Shown here: piece after piece, positions 44,915 to 55,035 of the stretch
Numbering within the stretch: position 1 is the first letter of the stretch
Layout of the letters: each line of letters opens with the position of its first letter
Assembly (NCBI GenBank): GCA_003151515.1
Contig: PLXS01000007.1
Location: 62,001 to 126,000 of the forward strand
DNA length: 64,000 nucleotides
DNA from: Opitutaceae bacterium
GTDB lineage: Bacteria > Verrucomicrobiota > Verrucomicrobiia > Opitutales > Opitutaceae
Direction: 5' to 3'
Made by a program: the position numbers and the translations under genes
Notes under the pieces: model-generated
The model's input: only the letters and a program-made list of their open reading frames with translations
Database searches by the model: none
Told to the model about the DNA's origin: nothing

Positions 44915-47590
44915 CTATCCGAGGACGGCCTTGAGCACCTTGCCCAGGTCGGTCACGCGGTAGGGCTTCGTCAGGTAGCCGCAGAAGCCTATGTCCAGGT
45001 ACTGGCGGGCCATGTCCTCGTTGTCGTAGCCGCTTGAGACTATCGCGCGCACGTCGCCGTCGAGCTCCTTGAGGAGCCTGAAGGCCTCCTCTCCGCCCAT
45101 CCCGCCGATGACCGTCAGATCCATGATGACGGCGTCGTAGGGCCTGCCGATGTTGAGGTAGCGCTTGTAGAGCGTGATCGCCTCGTCGCCGTTCTTCGCT
45201 ATGTCGTACTTGTAGTCGAGGCTCTCCAGCATCGAGCCCGTGAGCGCGCAGATCTCCGTGTCGTCGTCCATGAACAGCACGCGGCCGGTGCCAAAGCGCA
45301 GCGACGGGGCCGGGCGCGCCTGGACCTCGACGGGCTTGTCGGCCAGCGGGAGGCAAATCGTGAAGACGGTCCCCTCGCCGACGGTGGACTGGAGTCCTAT
45401 CTCGCCCCCGTGCTTGCGCACGATTGAAAGGACGGTCGCCAGGCCAAGGCCCGTGCCGTTCTTCTTCGTCGTGAAGAAGGGGTCCCAGATCTTCTCCAGG
45501 TGCTCGGGCTTGATGCCGCTTCCGTTGTCGCGCACCTGGAATTCGACGTAGCCGCCCTCGGGCAGCGAGCCCAGCTGCCCCGCTTCGAGGCGGGCGTCCG
45601 CGGCGCGCAGCTGCAGCCTCGCCCTGTGGGGCGCCGGGGGCATCGCCTGCAGCGAGTTCACGATCAGGTTCTGGAAGACCTGCAGGATCTGGCCCCGGTC
45701 GACCGTCACGGCGCCGGTCCCCTCGGGGACCTCGACGGTAATCTCGGCGGTCGAGCCCGCGGAGGCGATCTTGACCGCGTCGTCGAGGATCTCCCTCGCG
45801 TTGCACACGGTCTGCACGCTCTTTCCGCCCTTCGCGAACAGGAGCAGCTGCTTGGTCAGGCCCTTCGCCGTCATGCAGGCCTTCTCGGAGTCGGCGAGCC
45901 TGGACAAGTCCCGGTTGTCCTTGGCCAGCGACAGCCCCCCGAGGATCGTCGTAAGCAGGTTGTTGAAGTCGTGGGCGATCCCGCCGGCCAGGAGGCCCAG
46001 GGACTCGAACCGGTTCGCCTTGATCAGCTCCTCGGGCGTCAGGCCCATCTCCTCGGGGTCGCGAAAGACGACAACCACCCCGTTGGGCCTGGAATCCTCG
46101 CCGAAGCAGGCCCGCGCGGTCCAGACGACCGGAACCGGGCTCCTGCCCTGGATATTGACCGCGTGGTCGCTGATGAGGGGCAGCGTGCCGTTCGAGGTGA
46201 GGGCGCGCTCGGCCGGGCTGTCGCCCGGCTTGCCCGTGAGCCTGTCCACGAGGGCGAAGACCTGGTCGAGGGGCTTGCCCGTGAGGCTGTCCATGGGCTG
46301 CCCCACGATCCTGGCCGCGGTCGGGTTTGCGAGGAGCACCTTGCCATCGGCGTCCACCGCGATGACACCCTCGGAAAGGGCTGACAGCATCTCGGTCAGA
46401 AGGGCCGCGGGCATTGCGGAGAAGGCGCCCGCCGGGGCCTTTTCCGCCGCGGCGGCCGGCGCCGGGATTGCGGTGTCGGGAAGCGGGCACGCGAACCCGG
46501 AAACGCTGGATACCGTCCGCCTGCGGGTCATCGAGCGGCTAATGCCCAGGACAACGGGGACCGTACGGCCGTCGTCCGTGTGCAGTTTGGCCACGATTGA
46601 GAAGGACGGTTTCCCGGGCGCCTGCAAAAGCAACCACGCCCGGAGGCCGTCGGGGCATTCCTCGGGCCCAAGAGCCCTCTCGATCGCGCCCTGGCCCTCG
46701 GCCGGCGCCTTGGAGGCGCCCATGAGGCGCGCCCAAGCCTCCGAGAACCAGCTGGTCCCCGCGGAGAAATCCACCTCGAAGGCCGCCAGGGGGCCATCGT
46801 CGGCCAGGGCGTGCAGGCGCGCGTCGCCGGCCAGGCCAGCTTCCTCGACCTCCTTGCGCTCCGTGGCATCGATGTTCATCCCGATGACGCGCTCGAGCTC
46901 GCCGGCCTCGCTCACGACCTGCAGGCCCACGCATTGGATCCAGATCCAGTGCCCGAGGCGGTGCTTCATCCTGAATTCCACGCTGAAGGGGCGGGATCCC
47001 TCCTTCAACTTGCGGCCCACCTTGTCGGGGGCGGCCGCCGAGTCCTCCGGGTGTATGAGGCCGAGCCAGACCTCGTACGTGTTCGAGAGCTCAGCGTCCG
47101 AGTAACCGAGCATGCGCTTCCACGCCGGGGAGTAGGTCACGTTGCCCGTTTTCAGGCTGAGGTCAAAAAATCCCACGGCGCTCTTCTCCGCGAAGAGCTG
47201 GATGGCCGCGGCCTGGTCGTCCCTGGCAGCCGCCGCGGCCGGGCTGGGCTCGCCAGGCGGGCCGACGAGCACGATGAAACCCCCGGCGGTTCCCATCGTC
47301 TTCTCGGCGCGGACACTTACGGGCTTGGGCGCCCCTTCGCGCGGCTGCGCCTTGAGCACCGTCTGCTTTTCGAGCATCGCCGAGAGAATGACGTCCCAGC
47401 GGGCCTGCGCCATCTCAGGGTCGTCGCAGACGATGTCCAGGGCGAACAGGTCGGGGAAGGACTCGCCGACGAGCTCGCTTTCGCCGGCCTGCCAGAGGGC
47501 CTTCGCCTCCTGGTTCGCGCCGACGACCGTGCCCGCGGGATCCAACACAAGCACTGCACTCCGGGAGCCAGTGTCACCCGGAATCTTCAT
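44915..47590 (-). CDS. Hybrid sensor histidine kinase with PAS domains and C-terminal receiver
   Basis: About 891 residues, cytoplasmic (no membrane segment). Order: PAS-like (about 10-110), PAS with PAC (about 135-255; FDLSLKTGNVTYSPAWKRMLGYSD), a degenerate PAS, a fourth PAS (ALSEGVIAVDADGKVLLANPTAARIVG), then HisKA with GGIAHDFNNLLTTILGG holding the phospho-His. HATPase_c follows (N-box QNLIVNSLQA, G-box GSGIKPEHL, TTKKNGTGLGLATV), then a receiver with VIMDLTV (phospho-Asp) and YLTKPY. The kinase subtype is the one with HDFNN, common in PAS hybrids. No separate response regulator is adjacent. I use the ATG at 47590; one at 47644 would overlap hemH. Confidence 0.92.
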   Translation of the reverse strand: MKIPGDTGSRSAVLVLDPAGTVVGANQEAKALWQAGESELVGESFPDLFALDIVCDDPEMAQARWDVILSAMLEKQTVLKAQPREGAPKPVSVRAEKTMGTAGGFIVLVGPPGEPSPAAAAARDDQAAAIQLFAEKSAVGFFDLSLKTGNVTYSPAWKRMLGYSDAELSNTYEVWLGLIHPEDSAAAPDKVGRKLKEGSRPFSVEFRMKHRLGHWIWIQCVGLQVVSEAGELERVIGMNIDATERKEVEEAGLAGDARLHALADDGPLAAFEVDFSAGTSWFSEAWARLMGASKAPAEGQGAIERALGPEECPDGLRAWLLLQAPGKPSFSIVAKLHTDDGRTVPVVLGISRSMTRRRTVSSVSGFACPLPDTAIPAPAAAAEKAPAGAFSAMPAALLTEMLSALSEGVIAVDADGKVLLANPTAARIVGQPMDSLTGKPLDQVFALVDRLTGKPGDSPAERALTSNGTLPLISDHAVNIQGRSPVPVVWTARACFGEDSRPNGVVVVFRDPEEMGLTPEELIKANRFESLGLLAGGIAHDFNNLLTTILGGLSLAKDNRDLSRLADSEKACMTAKGLTKQLLLFAKGGKSVQTVCNAREILDDAVKIASAGSTAEITVEVPEGTGAVTVDRGQILQVFQNLIVNSLQAMPPAPHRARLQLRAADARLEAGQLGSLPEGGYVEFQVRDNGSGIKPEHLEKIWDPFFTTKKNGTGLGLATVLSIVRKHGGEIGLQSTVGEGTVFTICLPLADKPVEVQARPAPSLRFGTGRVLFMDDDTEICALTGSMLESLDYKYDIAKNGDEAITLYKRYLNIGRPYDAVIMDLTVIGGMGGEEAFRLLKELDGDVRAIVSSGYDNEDMARQYLDIGFCGYLTKPYRVTDLGKVLKAVLG

Positions 47591-47619
47591 TGCGGCGGCT
47601 GAAGCAGGGCCTGAATGAT

Positions 47620-48657
47620 TCACACAGTGCCTGCATTCAACCATTTTCGCACACGATTTGCGAGAAAATCGATAAATACAGGGTGATCATTGGGGCATGT
47701 AATTTTCTCAAACTGTTCACCACCAGCAGCTAGGAACGTATCCCGACCCGTCATGGAAATTTCTTCCGAGGTCTCAAGGCAATCGGCCAAGAAGCTCGGG
47801 CACATCACCAAGAGCCTCTTCACGCCGGCCTTCGGCAACCGTGCAAGCTCAAAGTCGGTGAACGGCTGCAGCCAGGGCTCGCCGGCCAGCCGGGACTGGT
47901 AGGAGATGGAGTGCTTTGCCGGATCGAGCTTCGCTCTGCGGGCGAACTCCATGGTCGTTCGCATGCACTGCGCCCGGTAGCAGGTGGCGTGTGCGGGCGA
48001 GCCGGTCGTGCAGCAATCTGCAACAACGGTGCAGTGGGCCTTTGAGGAGTCCGCCTTGCGCAGGTGGCGCTCCGGAATCCCGTGGTAGCTGAACAGAAGG
48101 TGGTCGTGCGGCTTCGACAGCATCGGCGCCGCGACGGCATGGAGCATCTCAATGTAGTCGGAATCGGCGAAGAACGGCTGGACGCAGGAGACGCGCATTG
48201 CCGGCGCCTGCCTCGCGGCCTCCTCGTACACGCGCACGACCACCGTCTCCCACGACGCCATGGCGTAATGCGGGTACTGCGGGAAAAGGAGGACCTCGTC
48301 GCAGCCCGCCTTCGCCAGCGCCGCGACCGCCGCGCCGATGGACGGGTTGCCGTAGCGCATCGCGACGTGGATCGGCGCGCCGCCGTCCCCGAGCGACTCC
48401 TGGAGCCTGCGGCGCACGCTTTCCGTAGTTGCTATCAGCGGCGAGCCCTGCGCGGTCCACACCCGCGAGTAGGCGTGCGCCGTCTTCCTCGGCCGCGTGG
48501 GCAGGATGAACGCCTCGAGGATCAGCCAGCGAAGGGGAGCCGGGGCGTCGAGGACCCTCTCGTCGCCGAGGAACTCGCGCAGGTACCTCCTGACGTCGGG
48601 CACCGACGTTGAGTCCGGTGACCCCAGGTTGACGAGCAGGACGGCGCGCTTGGGCAT
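47620..48657 (-). CDS. hemH: Ferrochelatase
   Basis: Inserts ferrous iron into protoporphyrin IX as the last step of protoheme synthesis. The 345-residue product has AVLLVNLGSPDS, AMRYGNPSI, VLLFPQYPHYAMAS, the catalytic His in LLFSYHGIPERHL, and a Glu-rich metal site in CLETSEEISM. Many cysteines lie in one segment (CTVVADCCTTGSPAHATCYRAQC); whether they bind a cluster is unknown. ATG at 48657 is preferred over a GTG four codons earlier. The sensor kinase gene follows in the same direction after 29 bases. hemB is about 8 kb away. Confidence 0.95.
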   Translation of the reverse strand: MPKRAVLLVNLGSPDSTSVPDVRRYLREFLGDERVLDAPAPLRWLILEAFILPTRPRKTAHAYSRVWTAQGSPLIATTESVRRRLQESLGDGGAPIHVAMRYGNPSIGAAVAALAKAGCDEVLLFPQYPHYAMASWETVVVRVYEEAARQAPAMRVSCVQPFFADSDYIEMLHAVAAPMLSKPHDHLLFSYHGIPERHLRKADSSKAHCTVVADCCTTGSPAHATCYRAQCMRTTMEFARRAKLDPAKHSISYQSRLAGEPWLQPFTDFELARLPKAGVKRLLVMCPSFLADCLETSEEISMTGRDTFLAAGGEQFEKITCPNDHPVFIDFLANRVRKWLNAGTV

Positions 48658-48688
48658 GGCGCATTCCACCCTCTTGCGCGATCGGTCG

Positions 48689-49018
48689 TCAAGCCGCGCC
48701 TCGGCAGAATCGGATCAGGCGGATCAAGCTGTGGACGTTCTCCGGGGCTATCCGGTCCGTCACCACGGTCCTCGGGTAATTGTGCTCCACGTCCAGATGC
48801 ACGCCGTCCTCCTCTCCGGGGCGCACGAAGTCCTCGACGAAGTCCATCCCGCCCCGGGAGCGCATCCACCTGTAGTACGGGTCCGGGTCGTCGCTCTCGA
48901 TGAGGACGTCGTCGCGAAGGAAGATGTGGCAGTAGAGCGTGAGGTCGCGGAATGACGAGAACCACGTGGGGGGATTCACGAGCTGGTCCCTGATGATGAG
49001 CGTCATTTCTTGGCCCAT
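48689..49018 (-). CDS. Small protein of unknown function
   Basis: A 109-residue soluble protein beginning MTLIIRDQLVNPPTWF after a possible four-residue leader; an alternative ATG is at 49006. It contains LTLYCHIFLRDDVLIESDDPDPYYRWMRS and a basic C-terminus. I do not recognise the family. It lies 31 bases upstream of hemH on the same strand and is divergent from gpmI. Codon use is like the neighbours, which supports it as a real gene. Function not inferred. Confidence 0.7.
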   Translation of the reverse strand: MGQEMTLIIRDQLVNPPTWFSSFRDLTLYCHIFLRDDVLIESDDPDPYYRWMRSRGGMDFVEDFVRPGEEDGVHLDVEHNYPRTVVTDRIAPENVHSLIRLIRFCRGAA

Positions 49019-49112
49019 TTAGCAGGATTGTTGCCGATTCCCGTCCTATCGGCCTTTTTTCACCCGGCTAGAGTCGACATGCCCGGCGCCCCTGGTATCC
49101 TGAAAGATTCAC

Positions 49113-50702
49113 ATGAGTTCCTCCCGCAAACCCGTACTCCTGGTGATCCGCGACGGATGGGGCAAGAATCCGCATCCCGAGCAGAACCCGTTCAACGCGA
49201 CCCTCCTCGCAAAGACGCCCTGCGACGACATGCTGCATGCCCGCTGCCCGGTGACCCTCGTGAGGACCTGCGGCCTGGATGTCGGGCTGCCGGAGGGGGT
49301 CATGGGGAACAGCGAGGTTGGCCATGAGAACATAGGAGCCGGCCGGATCGTCGACCAGGAGCTCGTCCGGATAAACAAGCTGTTCGCGGAGAGGCTGCTC
49401 GCGTCGAATCCCGTCTGGAAGGAGGTCGTGGCGCGCGTCAAATCCCGGGGCTCGAGGCTTCACCTGATGGGCATCGTCTCGGACGCGGGCGTCCACGGGA
49501 TGCTGGAGCACCTCTACGGGTTTCTGGCCCAGGCAAAGGCCGACGGCGTCGCGCCCGGCAGCGTCTTCATCCACGCGTTCACCGACGGCCGAGACACGCC
49601 TCCCACGAGCGGCCTTGGATACGTGAGGCAGGTCGAGCAAAAGTGCCGCGAGCTCGGGATAGGCCGCATCGCCTCCGTGAGCGGGCGCTTTTGGGCCATG
49701 GACCGGGACAACCGCTGGGGGAGGGTCGAGAAGGCGTACTCGGTGCTGACTGGCCGCAAGCTGGCCGTCACGGCGCCCGACGCCGAGTCGGCGGTCCAGG
49801 CGTACTATGACAAGCCCCTGAGCGCCACGCAGACGGGAGACGAGTTCGTGACGCCGACGGCGGTCATCGGGGCGGACGGCAGGCCGATCGCGCCGATTGC
49901 CGACGGCGACGCCGTCATCTTCTACAACTACCGCGGCGACAGGCCGCGCGAGCTCACCAAGGCCTTCGTGATCGACGGGTTCAAGGACTTCGACCGTGGC
50001 CCGAAGCTGGACCTCTATTATGCGACGATGACCGAGTACGAGACGGGCCTTCCCGTCCACGTCCTCCTGTCGAAGCCGCCGAAGCTGAAGAACATCCTGG
50101 GCGATGTTGTCTCCCAGGCGGGCCTCGCCCAGTTCCGATGCGCCGAGACGGAGAAGAACCCGCACGTCACCTTCTTCTTCAACAACTACCGCAAGGATCC
50201 CTTCCCGGGCGAGGAGCGCGCCTGCCCGCCGAGCCCCAAGGTCCCGACCTACGACATGAAGCCCGAGATGTCGGCCGCCGAGGTGACCAAGGTCGCGAAG
50301 GCCGCGATCCTCTCCGGAAAATACGCGCTCATCGTCGTCAACTTCGCCAGCCCGGACATGGTGGGGCACACGGGCTCCCTCCCGGCGGCCATCAAGGCGG
50401 TCGAGGCCGCGGACCGGGGCGTCGGCGAGCTCCTTGGCGCGCTCCAGAGCGTCGGGGGCAGCGCCGTCATCGGCGCCGACCACGGCAACTGCGAACAAAT
50501 GTGGGACTACGAGCACAACGTGCCCCACACCTCGCACACCCTCAACCCGGTCGAGTTTTTCGTCGTCGGCGAGGGCCTGGAGGCCGGAAAGACGCGGATG
50601 CGGGAGGGCGGAAGGCTGGCCGACATAGCCCCGACCATCCTTCACCTCATGGGCATTCCCAAGCCGGCCGAGATGACGGGCGAGAGCCTTATCCTCGGCT
50701 GA
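49113..50702 (+). CDS. gpmI: 2,3-bisphosphoglycerate-independent phosphoglycerate mutase
   Basis: Interconverts 3- and 2-phosphoglycerate in glycolysis with two metal ions. The 529-residue product has PVLLVIRDGWG (metal Asp), the catalytic Ser block GVMGNSEVGHENIGAGR, AFTDGRDTPPTS, FFNNYRKDPFPGEER, VVNFASPDMVGHTG and GADHGNCEQM, all family metal and substrate sites. Length is usual. The gene stands alone in a divergent pair with 48689-49018. The first motif reads IRDGWG where many enzymes have ILDGWG. Confidence 0.96.
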   Translation: MSSSRKPVLLVIRDGWGKNPHPEQNPFNATLLAKTPCDDMLHARCPVTLVRTCGLDVGLPEGVMGNSEVGHENIGAGRIVDQELVRINKLFAERLLASNPVWKEVVARVKSRGSRLHLMGIVSDAGVHGMLEHLYGFLAQAKADGVAPGSVFIHAFTDGRDTPPTSGLGYVRQVEQKCRELGIGRIASVSGRFWAMDRDNRWGRVEKAYSVLTGRKLAVTAPDAESAVQAYYDKPLSATQTGDEFVTPTAVIGADGRPIAPIADGDAVIFYNYRGDRPRELTKAFVIDGFKDFDRGPKLDLYYATMTEYETGLPVHVLLSKPPKLKNILGDVVSQAGLAQFRCAETEKNPHVTFFFNNYRKDPFPGEERACPPSPKVPTYDMKPEMSAAEVTKVAKAAILSGKYALIVVNFASPDMVGHTGSLPAAIKAVEAADRGVGELLGALQSVGGSAVIGADHGNCEQMWDYEHNVPHTSHTLNPVEFFVVGEGLEAGKTRMREGGRLADIAPTILHLMGIPKPAEMTGESLILG

Positions 50703-50783
50703 TCCCTGCTCCGGCCCAAAAATCGGGTTGCTCCCGCGGGTCCCGGGGGGCTTGCTTTCAGGTTCACACGAAACGACCGGACG

Positions 50784-52583
50784 ATGAAGCGCACCCATCA
50801 CTGTGCCCAGCTGACGAAGGCCGACCTGGGCTCCAGCGTTTCGCTTTCCGGATGGATAGACTCCATCCGTGACCACGGGGGCATCATCTTCATAGACCTG
50901 CGCGACCGCATGGGCGTGACCCAGGTCAAGTTCGACCCAGCCGAAAATCCCGAGCTGGGCGCGAGGGCTGCGCGCCTGCGCCCCGAATCCGTCATCAGCG
51001 TCTGGGGCAAGGTCGAGGGGCGCCCCGAGGGCATGCTCAACCCCTCGCTTGTCACGGGCGAGATCGAGGTGGACGCCTCTGGGCTTGAGCTGCTGAACGA
51101 ATCCGAGACGCCTCCTTTCCCGCTGGACGACGCCGGCGGGGACAAGGTCAACGAGGACCTGAGGCTCACCTACCGCTACCTAGACCTTCGCAGGCCAAAG
51201 ATGAGGAAGAACCTGGTTGCCAGGCACCGGGCGACGAAGGCGATCCGCGACTACTTCGACCAGCAGGGGTTCATCGAGGTCGAGACGCCGGCCCTCTTCA
51301 AGAGCACGCCCGAGGGGGCCAGGGAGTACCTCGTGCCGTCGCGCATCCACCCGGGCCAGTTCTACGCGCTCTCGCAGTCCCCGCAGCAGTTCAAGCAGAT
51401 CCTCATGGTCGCTGGCGTGGAGCGCTATTTCCAGATAGCGCGCTGCTTCAGGGACGAGGACCTGCGCTCCGACCGCCAGATGGAGTTCACGCAGGTGGAC
51501 GTCGAGGCGTCGTTCGTGGACCGCGAGGACATCTACGCGCTCTTCGAGGGCATGCTCAAGAGGGTGTGGAGCGAGGTGCTGGGCACCGAGATTGGGACGC
51601 CGTTCCCGCGGATGCAGTTCCGCGAGGCCATGGACCGGTACGGCGTCGACAAACCCGACATGCGATTCGGACTCGAGCTTAAGGACTTCTCGGAGACGTT
51701 CAGGGCCTCGTCATTCAAGGTCTTCCAGGGCGCCGTGGCCTCGGGGGGGGCCGTGAAGGCCATGAACGCCAAGGGTCTTGCCGACCTCACGCAGGGCGAG
51801 ATCAAGGGGCTTGAGGAGGTGGCGAAGAGCCTGGGCGCCAAGGGCCTCGCGTTCATCAGGGTCGAGGGAGGAGAGTGGAAGTCGCCGATCGTGAAGTTTT
51901 TCAGCGAGGCCGAGAAGGCCGCGCTCGCCTCGGCGCTGGACATCGCCGACGGCGACATGATCTTCTTTGCGGCCGCCCCCTGGGAGAAGGCATGCGCCAT
52001 CCTGGGGAGGATCCGCCTCGAGGCGGCCGCGCTGCTGCAGAAGCGCGGCAAGCTCACGCTCAGGCCGGACGACTGGAGGTTCCTCTGGGTCGTGGACTTC
52101 CCCCTCATGAGCTACGACGAGGACACCAAGGGCTACGTGGCGACCCACCACCCCTTCACGGCGCCCGTGCCCGAGGACCTGGCGCTGCTCGACTCCAACC
52201 CCAGGGCCGTCAGGGGCCAGCACTACGACGTCGTGCTCAATGGAATGGAGCTCGGGGGGGGCTCCATACGGATCCACCAGCCCGCCGTGCAGAAGAAGGT
52301 GTTCGAGGACGTGCTCAAGATCCCCGCGGACGTTGTCGAGAGCCGCTTCGGCTACATGCTGCGGGCCTTCACGTACGGGGCGCCGCCGCACGGCGGCATC
52401 GCGTTCGGCCTCGACAGGATCGTGGCGCTTCTGTGCGGCACGACGAGCATACGCGACGTCATCGCCTTCCCCAAGACGCAGAAGGGCCAGGACCTCATGG
52501 CCGGGAGCCCGACGCACGTGACGGCGAAGCAGCTGAGCGACCTTCACATCGCCGTCGTGGCGCCCAAAGAGCCCTTGGCATAA
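50784..52583 (+). CDS. aspS: Aspartyl-tRNA synthetase (bacterial type)
   Basis: Class II synthetase of 599 residues with an N-terminal OB anticodon-binding domain (VSLSGWIDSIRDHGG, IIFIDLRDRMGVTQVKF). The catalytic core starts LTYRYLDLRRPKM, motif 2 is RYFQIARCFRDEDLRSDRQMEF, the bacterial GAD insert spans about residues 285-420, and motif 3 is GGIAFGLDRIVALL. The size and GAD insertion distinguish it from the archaeal/eukaryotic form. No RNA leader was recognised in the 81 bases before it. A P-II gene follows after 150 bases on the same strand. Confidence 0.97.
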   Translation: MKRTHHCAQLTKADLGSSVSLSGWIDSIRDHGGIIFIDLRDRMGVTQVKFDPAENPELGARAARLRPESVISVWGKVEGRPEGMLNPSLVTGEIEVDASGLELLNESETPPFPLDDAGGDKVNEDLRLTYRYLDLRRPKMRKNLVARHRATKAIRDYFDQQGFIEVETPALFKSTPEGAREYLVPSRIHPGQFYALSQSPQQFKQILMVAGVERYFQIARCFRDEDLRSDRQMEFTQVDVEASFVDREDIYALFEGMLKRVWSEVLGTEIGTPFPRMQFREAMDRYGVDKPDMRFGLELKDFSETFRASSFKVFQGAVASGGAVKAMNAKGLADLTQGEIKGLEEVAKSLGAKGLAFIRVEGGEWKSPIVKFFSEAEKAALASALDIADGDMIFFAAAPWEKACAILGRIRLEAAALLQKRGKLTLRPDDWRFLWVVDFPLMSYDEDTKGYVATHHPFTAPVPEDLALLDSNPRAVRGQHYDVVLNGMELGGGSIRIHQPAVQKKVFEDVLKIPADVVESRFGYMLRAFTYGAPPHGGIAFGLDRIVALLCGTTSIRDVIAFPKTQKGQDLMAGSPTHVTAKQLSDLHIAVVAPKEPLA

Positions 52584-52733
52584 CGCCTGCTAGAGCCGCC
52601 CCAAGGCATGCGCCAGCATCGAAGAAACGCCGCTTTGACAAGCGCCCGCAGCGGGCAGGAAGCTATGCTTGCTAGGCCAAAGAGTCGGCTCTACGATCTG
52701 GCCACGGTTCGGTACTATCCAACCCCTACCTGA

Positions 52734-53072
<339 letters not shown>

Positions 53073-53082
53073 CCGGGGCGAA

Positions 53083-54993
53083 TCAGGGCTGCTTTCTCTT
53101 CTCGGAGAGGGCCCTCGAGCGGATCTCTTGCGATAGCCTTGGTAGAAATTGTTCGAATGGCGCGGACCCTTCGTCGCCTTTTGCGCGGCTCCTTATACTC
53201 ACCGAGCGGGACTCGGCCTCCTTTGGCCCCAGGATGAGGGCATACGGAACCTTTTCCACCTCCGAGCGCCGGATCTTGGCCCCGAGCTTGTCGTTGTGCT
53301 CGTCTATCGCCGCGCGAACGCCCGCCGCCTTCAGCGCGCCGAGGAGCTCCCTCGCGTAGTCCAGGGTCTTCTCGCTCACCGGGACGAGCCTCACCTGCTC
53401 GGGCGACAGCCAGACCGGGAAGTCGCCCCCGAAGTGCTCGATCAGCACGCCGCAGAAGCGCTCCATCGAGCCGAAGGGCGCGCGGTGGATCATGACCGGC
53501 CTGTGCGGCTGGTTGTCGGCCCCGCTGTACGTGAGGTCGAAGCGGATCGGCAGGTTGTAGTCGACCTGCACGGTGCCCAGCTGCCACTCCCGCCCGATCA
53601 CGTCCTGGACGACGAAGTCGATCTTCGGTCCGTAGAAGGCGGCCTCGCCCGGCTCCTCCTTGAACGCGACGCCCAGGGTCTTCGCCGCCTCCCGGCACGC
53701 CGCCTCGGCCTTGTCCCAGTTCTCCTTCAGGCCCGTGTACTTGTTTGAGTCGGGGTCGCGCAGGCCCACACGCACGCGATAGTCGTTCATCCCGAGCGTG
53801 GTGAGCACCGTGTTGACGAGCGACAGGCAGCCCAGCAGCTCCTGCGCGACCTGGTCCTCGGTGCAGAAGAGGTGGGCGTCGTCCTGGGTGAACCCGCGCA
53901 CGCGCGTCATCCCGTTGAGCTCCCCGGACTGCTCCCAGCGGTAGACGGTGCCGAACTCCGCTAGCCGCACCGGGAGGTCGCGGTAGGAGTGGGGCTGGGA
54001 CGCGAAGATCTTGATGTGGTGCGGGCAGTTCATGGGCTTCAGCATGAAGCCGTCCAGGAGCTGCTCGTCGGGCTTGATGCGGTCGGCGGTCACGGTCTCG
54101 CGGCCGGTGCGCTCGTTGATCTGTCCCGCCAGGCGCGCGGAGACGGCGTCCAGACGGGCAACCATGTCGGCGCAGGAGCAGCCCTCGCCCAGGATCCTCG
54201 CCAGCGACTCGTTCTCCACGATCGGCGTGAACTGCGACTCCTTGTAGTAGGGGAAGTGCCCCGAGATCTTGTAGAGCTCGAGCTTGCCGATGTGGGGAGT
54301 GAACACCTGGGAGTAGCCCTGCTTGCGCAGTTCCTCGCTGATGAAGTTCTGCAGCTCCTGGCGGATGATCGAGCCGGCCGGGGTCCACAGGATGAGGCCC
54401 TGGCCCACGTCCTCGTCGATGACGAACAGGCGCAGGTCCTTCCCGACCTTGCGGTGGTCGCGCTGCTTGGCCTGCTCGACCTGATCAAGGTACCGGGCGA
54501 GCTCCTCCTTCGTCGGGAAGGCCGTCCCGTAGATGCGCTGCAGCTGCTTGTTCTTCTCGTCGCCCCTGTGGTAGGCGCCTGCGATCGAGAGCAGCTTGAA
54601 GGCCTTGAGCTTGGAGGTGTAGCGCACGTGCGTTCCCGCGCACAGGTCCATGAACTCGCCGTTCTGGTAGAACGATATCTTCTCCTCCTCGGGGATGTCG
54701 GCAAGGCGGCCGAGCTTGTAGCGCTCCTGCCCCCGGGACCTGATGATGTCGGAGGCCTCCTGCCTCGAGGCCTCCTTCCTGACGAAAGGCTGGTTCTCGT
54801 CCACGACCTTCTTCATCTCGGCCTCGATCCTCAGGAGGTCCTCGGCGGTCAGCTTGTGGTCGAGGTCGACGTCGTAGTAGAAGCCCGTGTCCGTCGGCGG
54901 GCCGATGTCGAGCTTGGCATCGGGGAAGAGGCGCAGCAGGGCGGTTGCGAGGATGTGCGAGCCGGAGTGGCGGAGTTCTTCTAGCGGAGTCAT
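53083..54993 (-). CDS. thrS: Threonyl-tRNA synthetase without N-terminal TGS domain
   Basis: A 636-residue class II synthetase. It begins directly with the editing domain (LEELRHSGSHILATALLRLFPDAKLDIGPP, with HxxxH-like His), so the usual 60-residue TGS domain before it is missing. SAD is at about residues 80-180 (CAGTHV). The catalytic core has zinc-ligand Cys in FMLKPMNCPHH, motif 2 ERYRWE-like GTVYRWEQSG, and motif 3 in HRAPFGSMERF. A C-terminal anticodon domain follows (QVRLVPVSEKTLDYA). ATG 54993 follows GTG 54996; no earlier start extends the protein. It is tail to tail with the P-II gene. Confidence 0.94.
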   Translation of the reverse strand: MTPLEELRHSGSHILATALLRLFPDAKLDIGPPTDTGFYYDVDLDHKLTAEDLLRIEAEMKKVVDENQPFVRKEASRQEASDIIRSRGQERYKLGRLADIPEEEKISFYQNGEFMDLCAGTHVRYTSKLKAFKLLSIAGAYHRGDEKNKQLQRIYGTAFPTKEELARYLDQVEQAKQRDHRKVGKDLRLFVIDEDVGQGLILWTPAGSIIRQELQNFISEELRKQGYSQVFTPHIGKLELYKISGHFPYYKESQFTPIVENESLARILGEGCSCADMVARLDAVSARLAGQINERTGRETVTADRIKPDEQLLDGFMLKPMNCPHHIKIFASQPHSYRDLPVRLAEFGTVYRWEQSGELNGMTRVRGFTQDDAHLFCTEDQVAQELLGCLSLVNTVLTTLGMNDYRVRVGLRDPDSNKYTGLKENWDKAEAACREAAKTLGVAFKEEPGEAAFYGPKIDFVVQDVIGREWQLGTVQVDYNLPIRFDLTYSGADNQPHRPVMIHRAPFGSMERFCGVLIEHFGGDFPVWLSPEQVRLVPVSEKTLDYARELLGALKAAGVRAAIDEHNDKLGAKIRRSEVEKVPYALILGPKEAESRSVSIRSRAKGDEGSAPFEQFLPRLSQEIRSRALSEKRKQP

Positions 54994-55035
54994 CACGGGA
55001 GGTACAACGATGGGCTATGGGCGCCTAAAGCCAAG

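Noticed and set aside
52640-52733. Sigma-54 promoter for the P-II gene
   Set aside because: TGGCCAC occurs near 52700, but no GC element follows at the required spacing.
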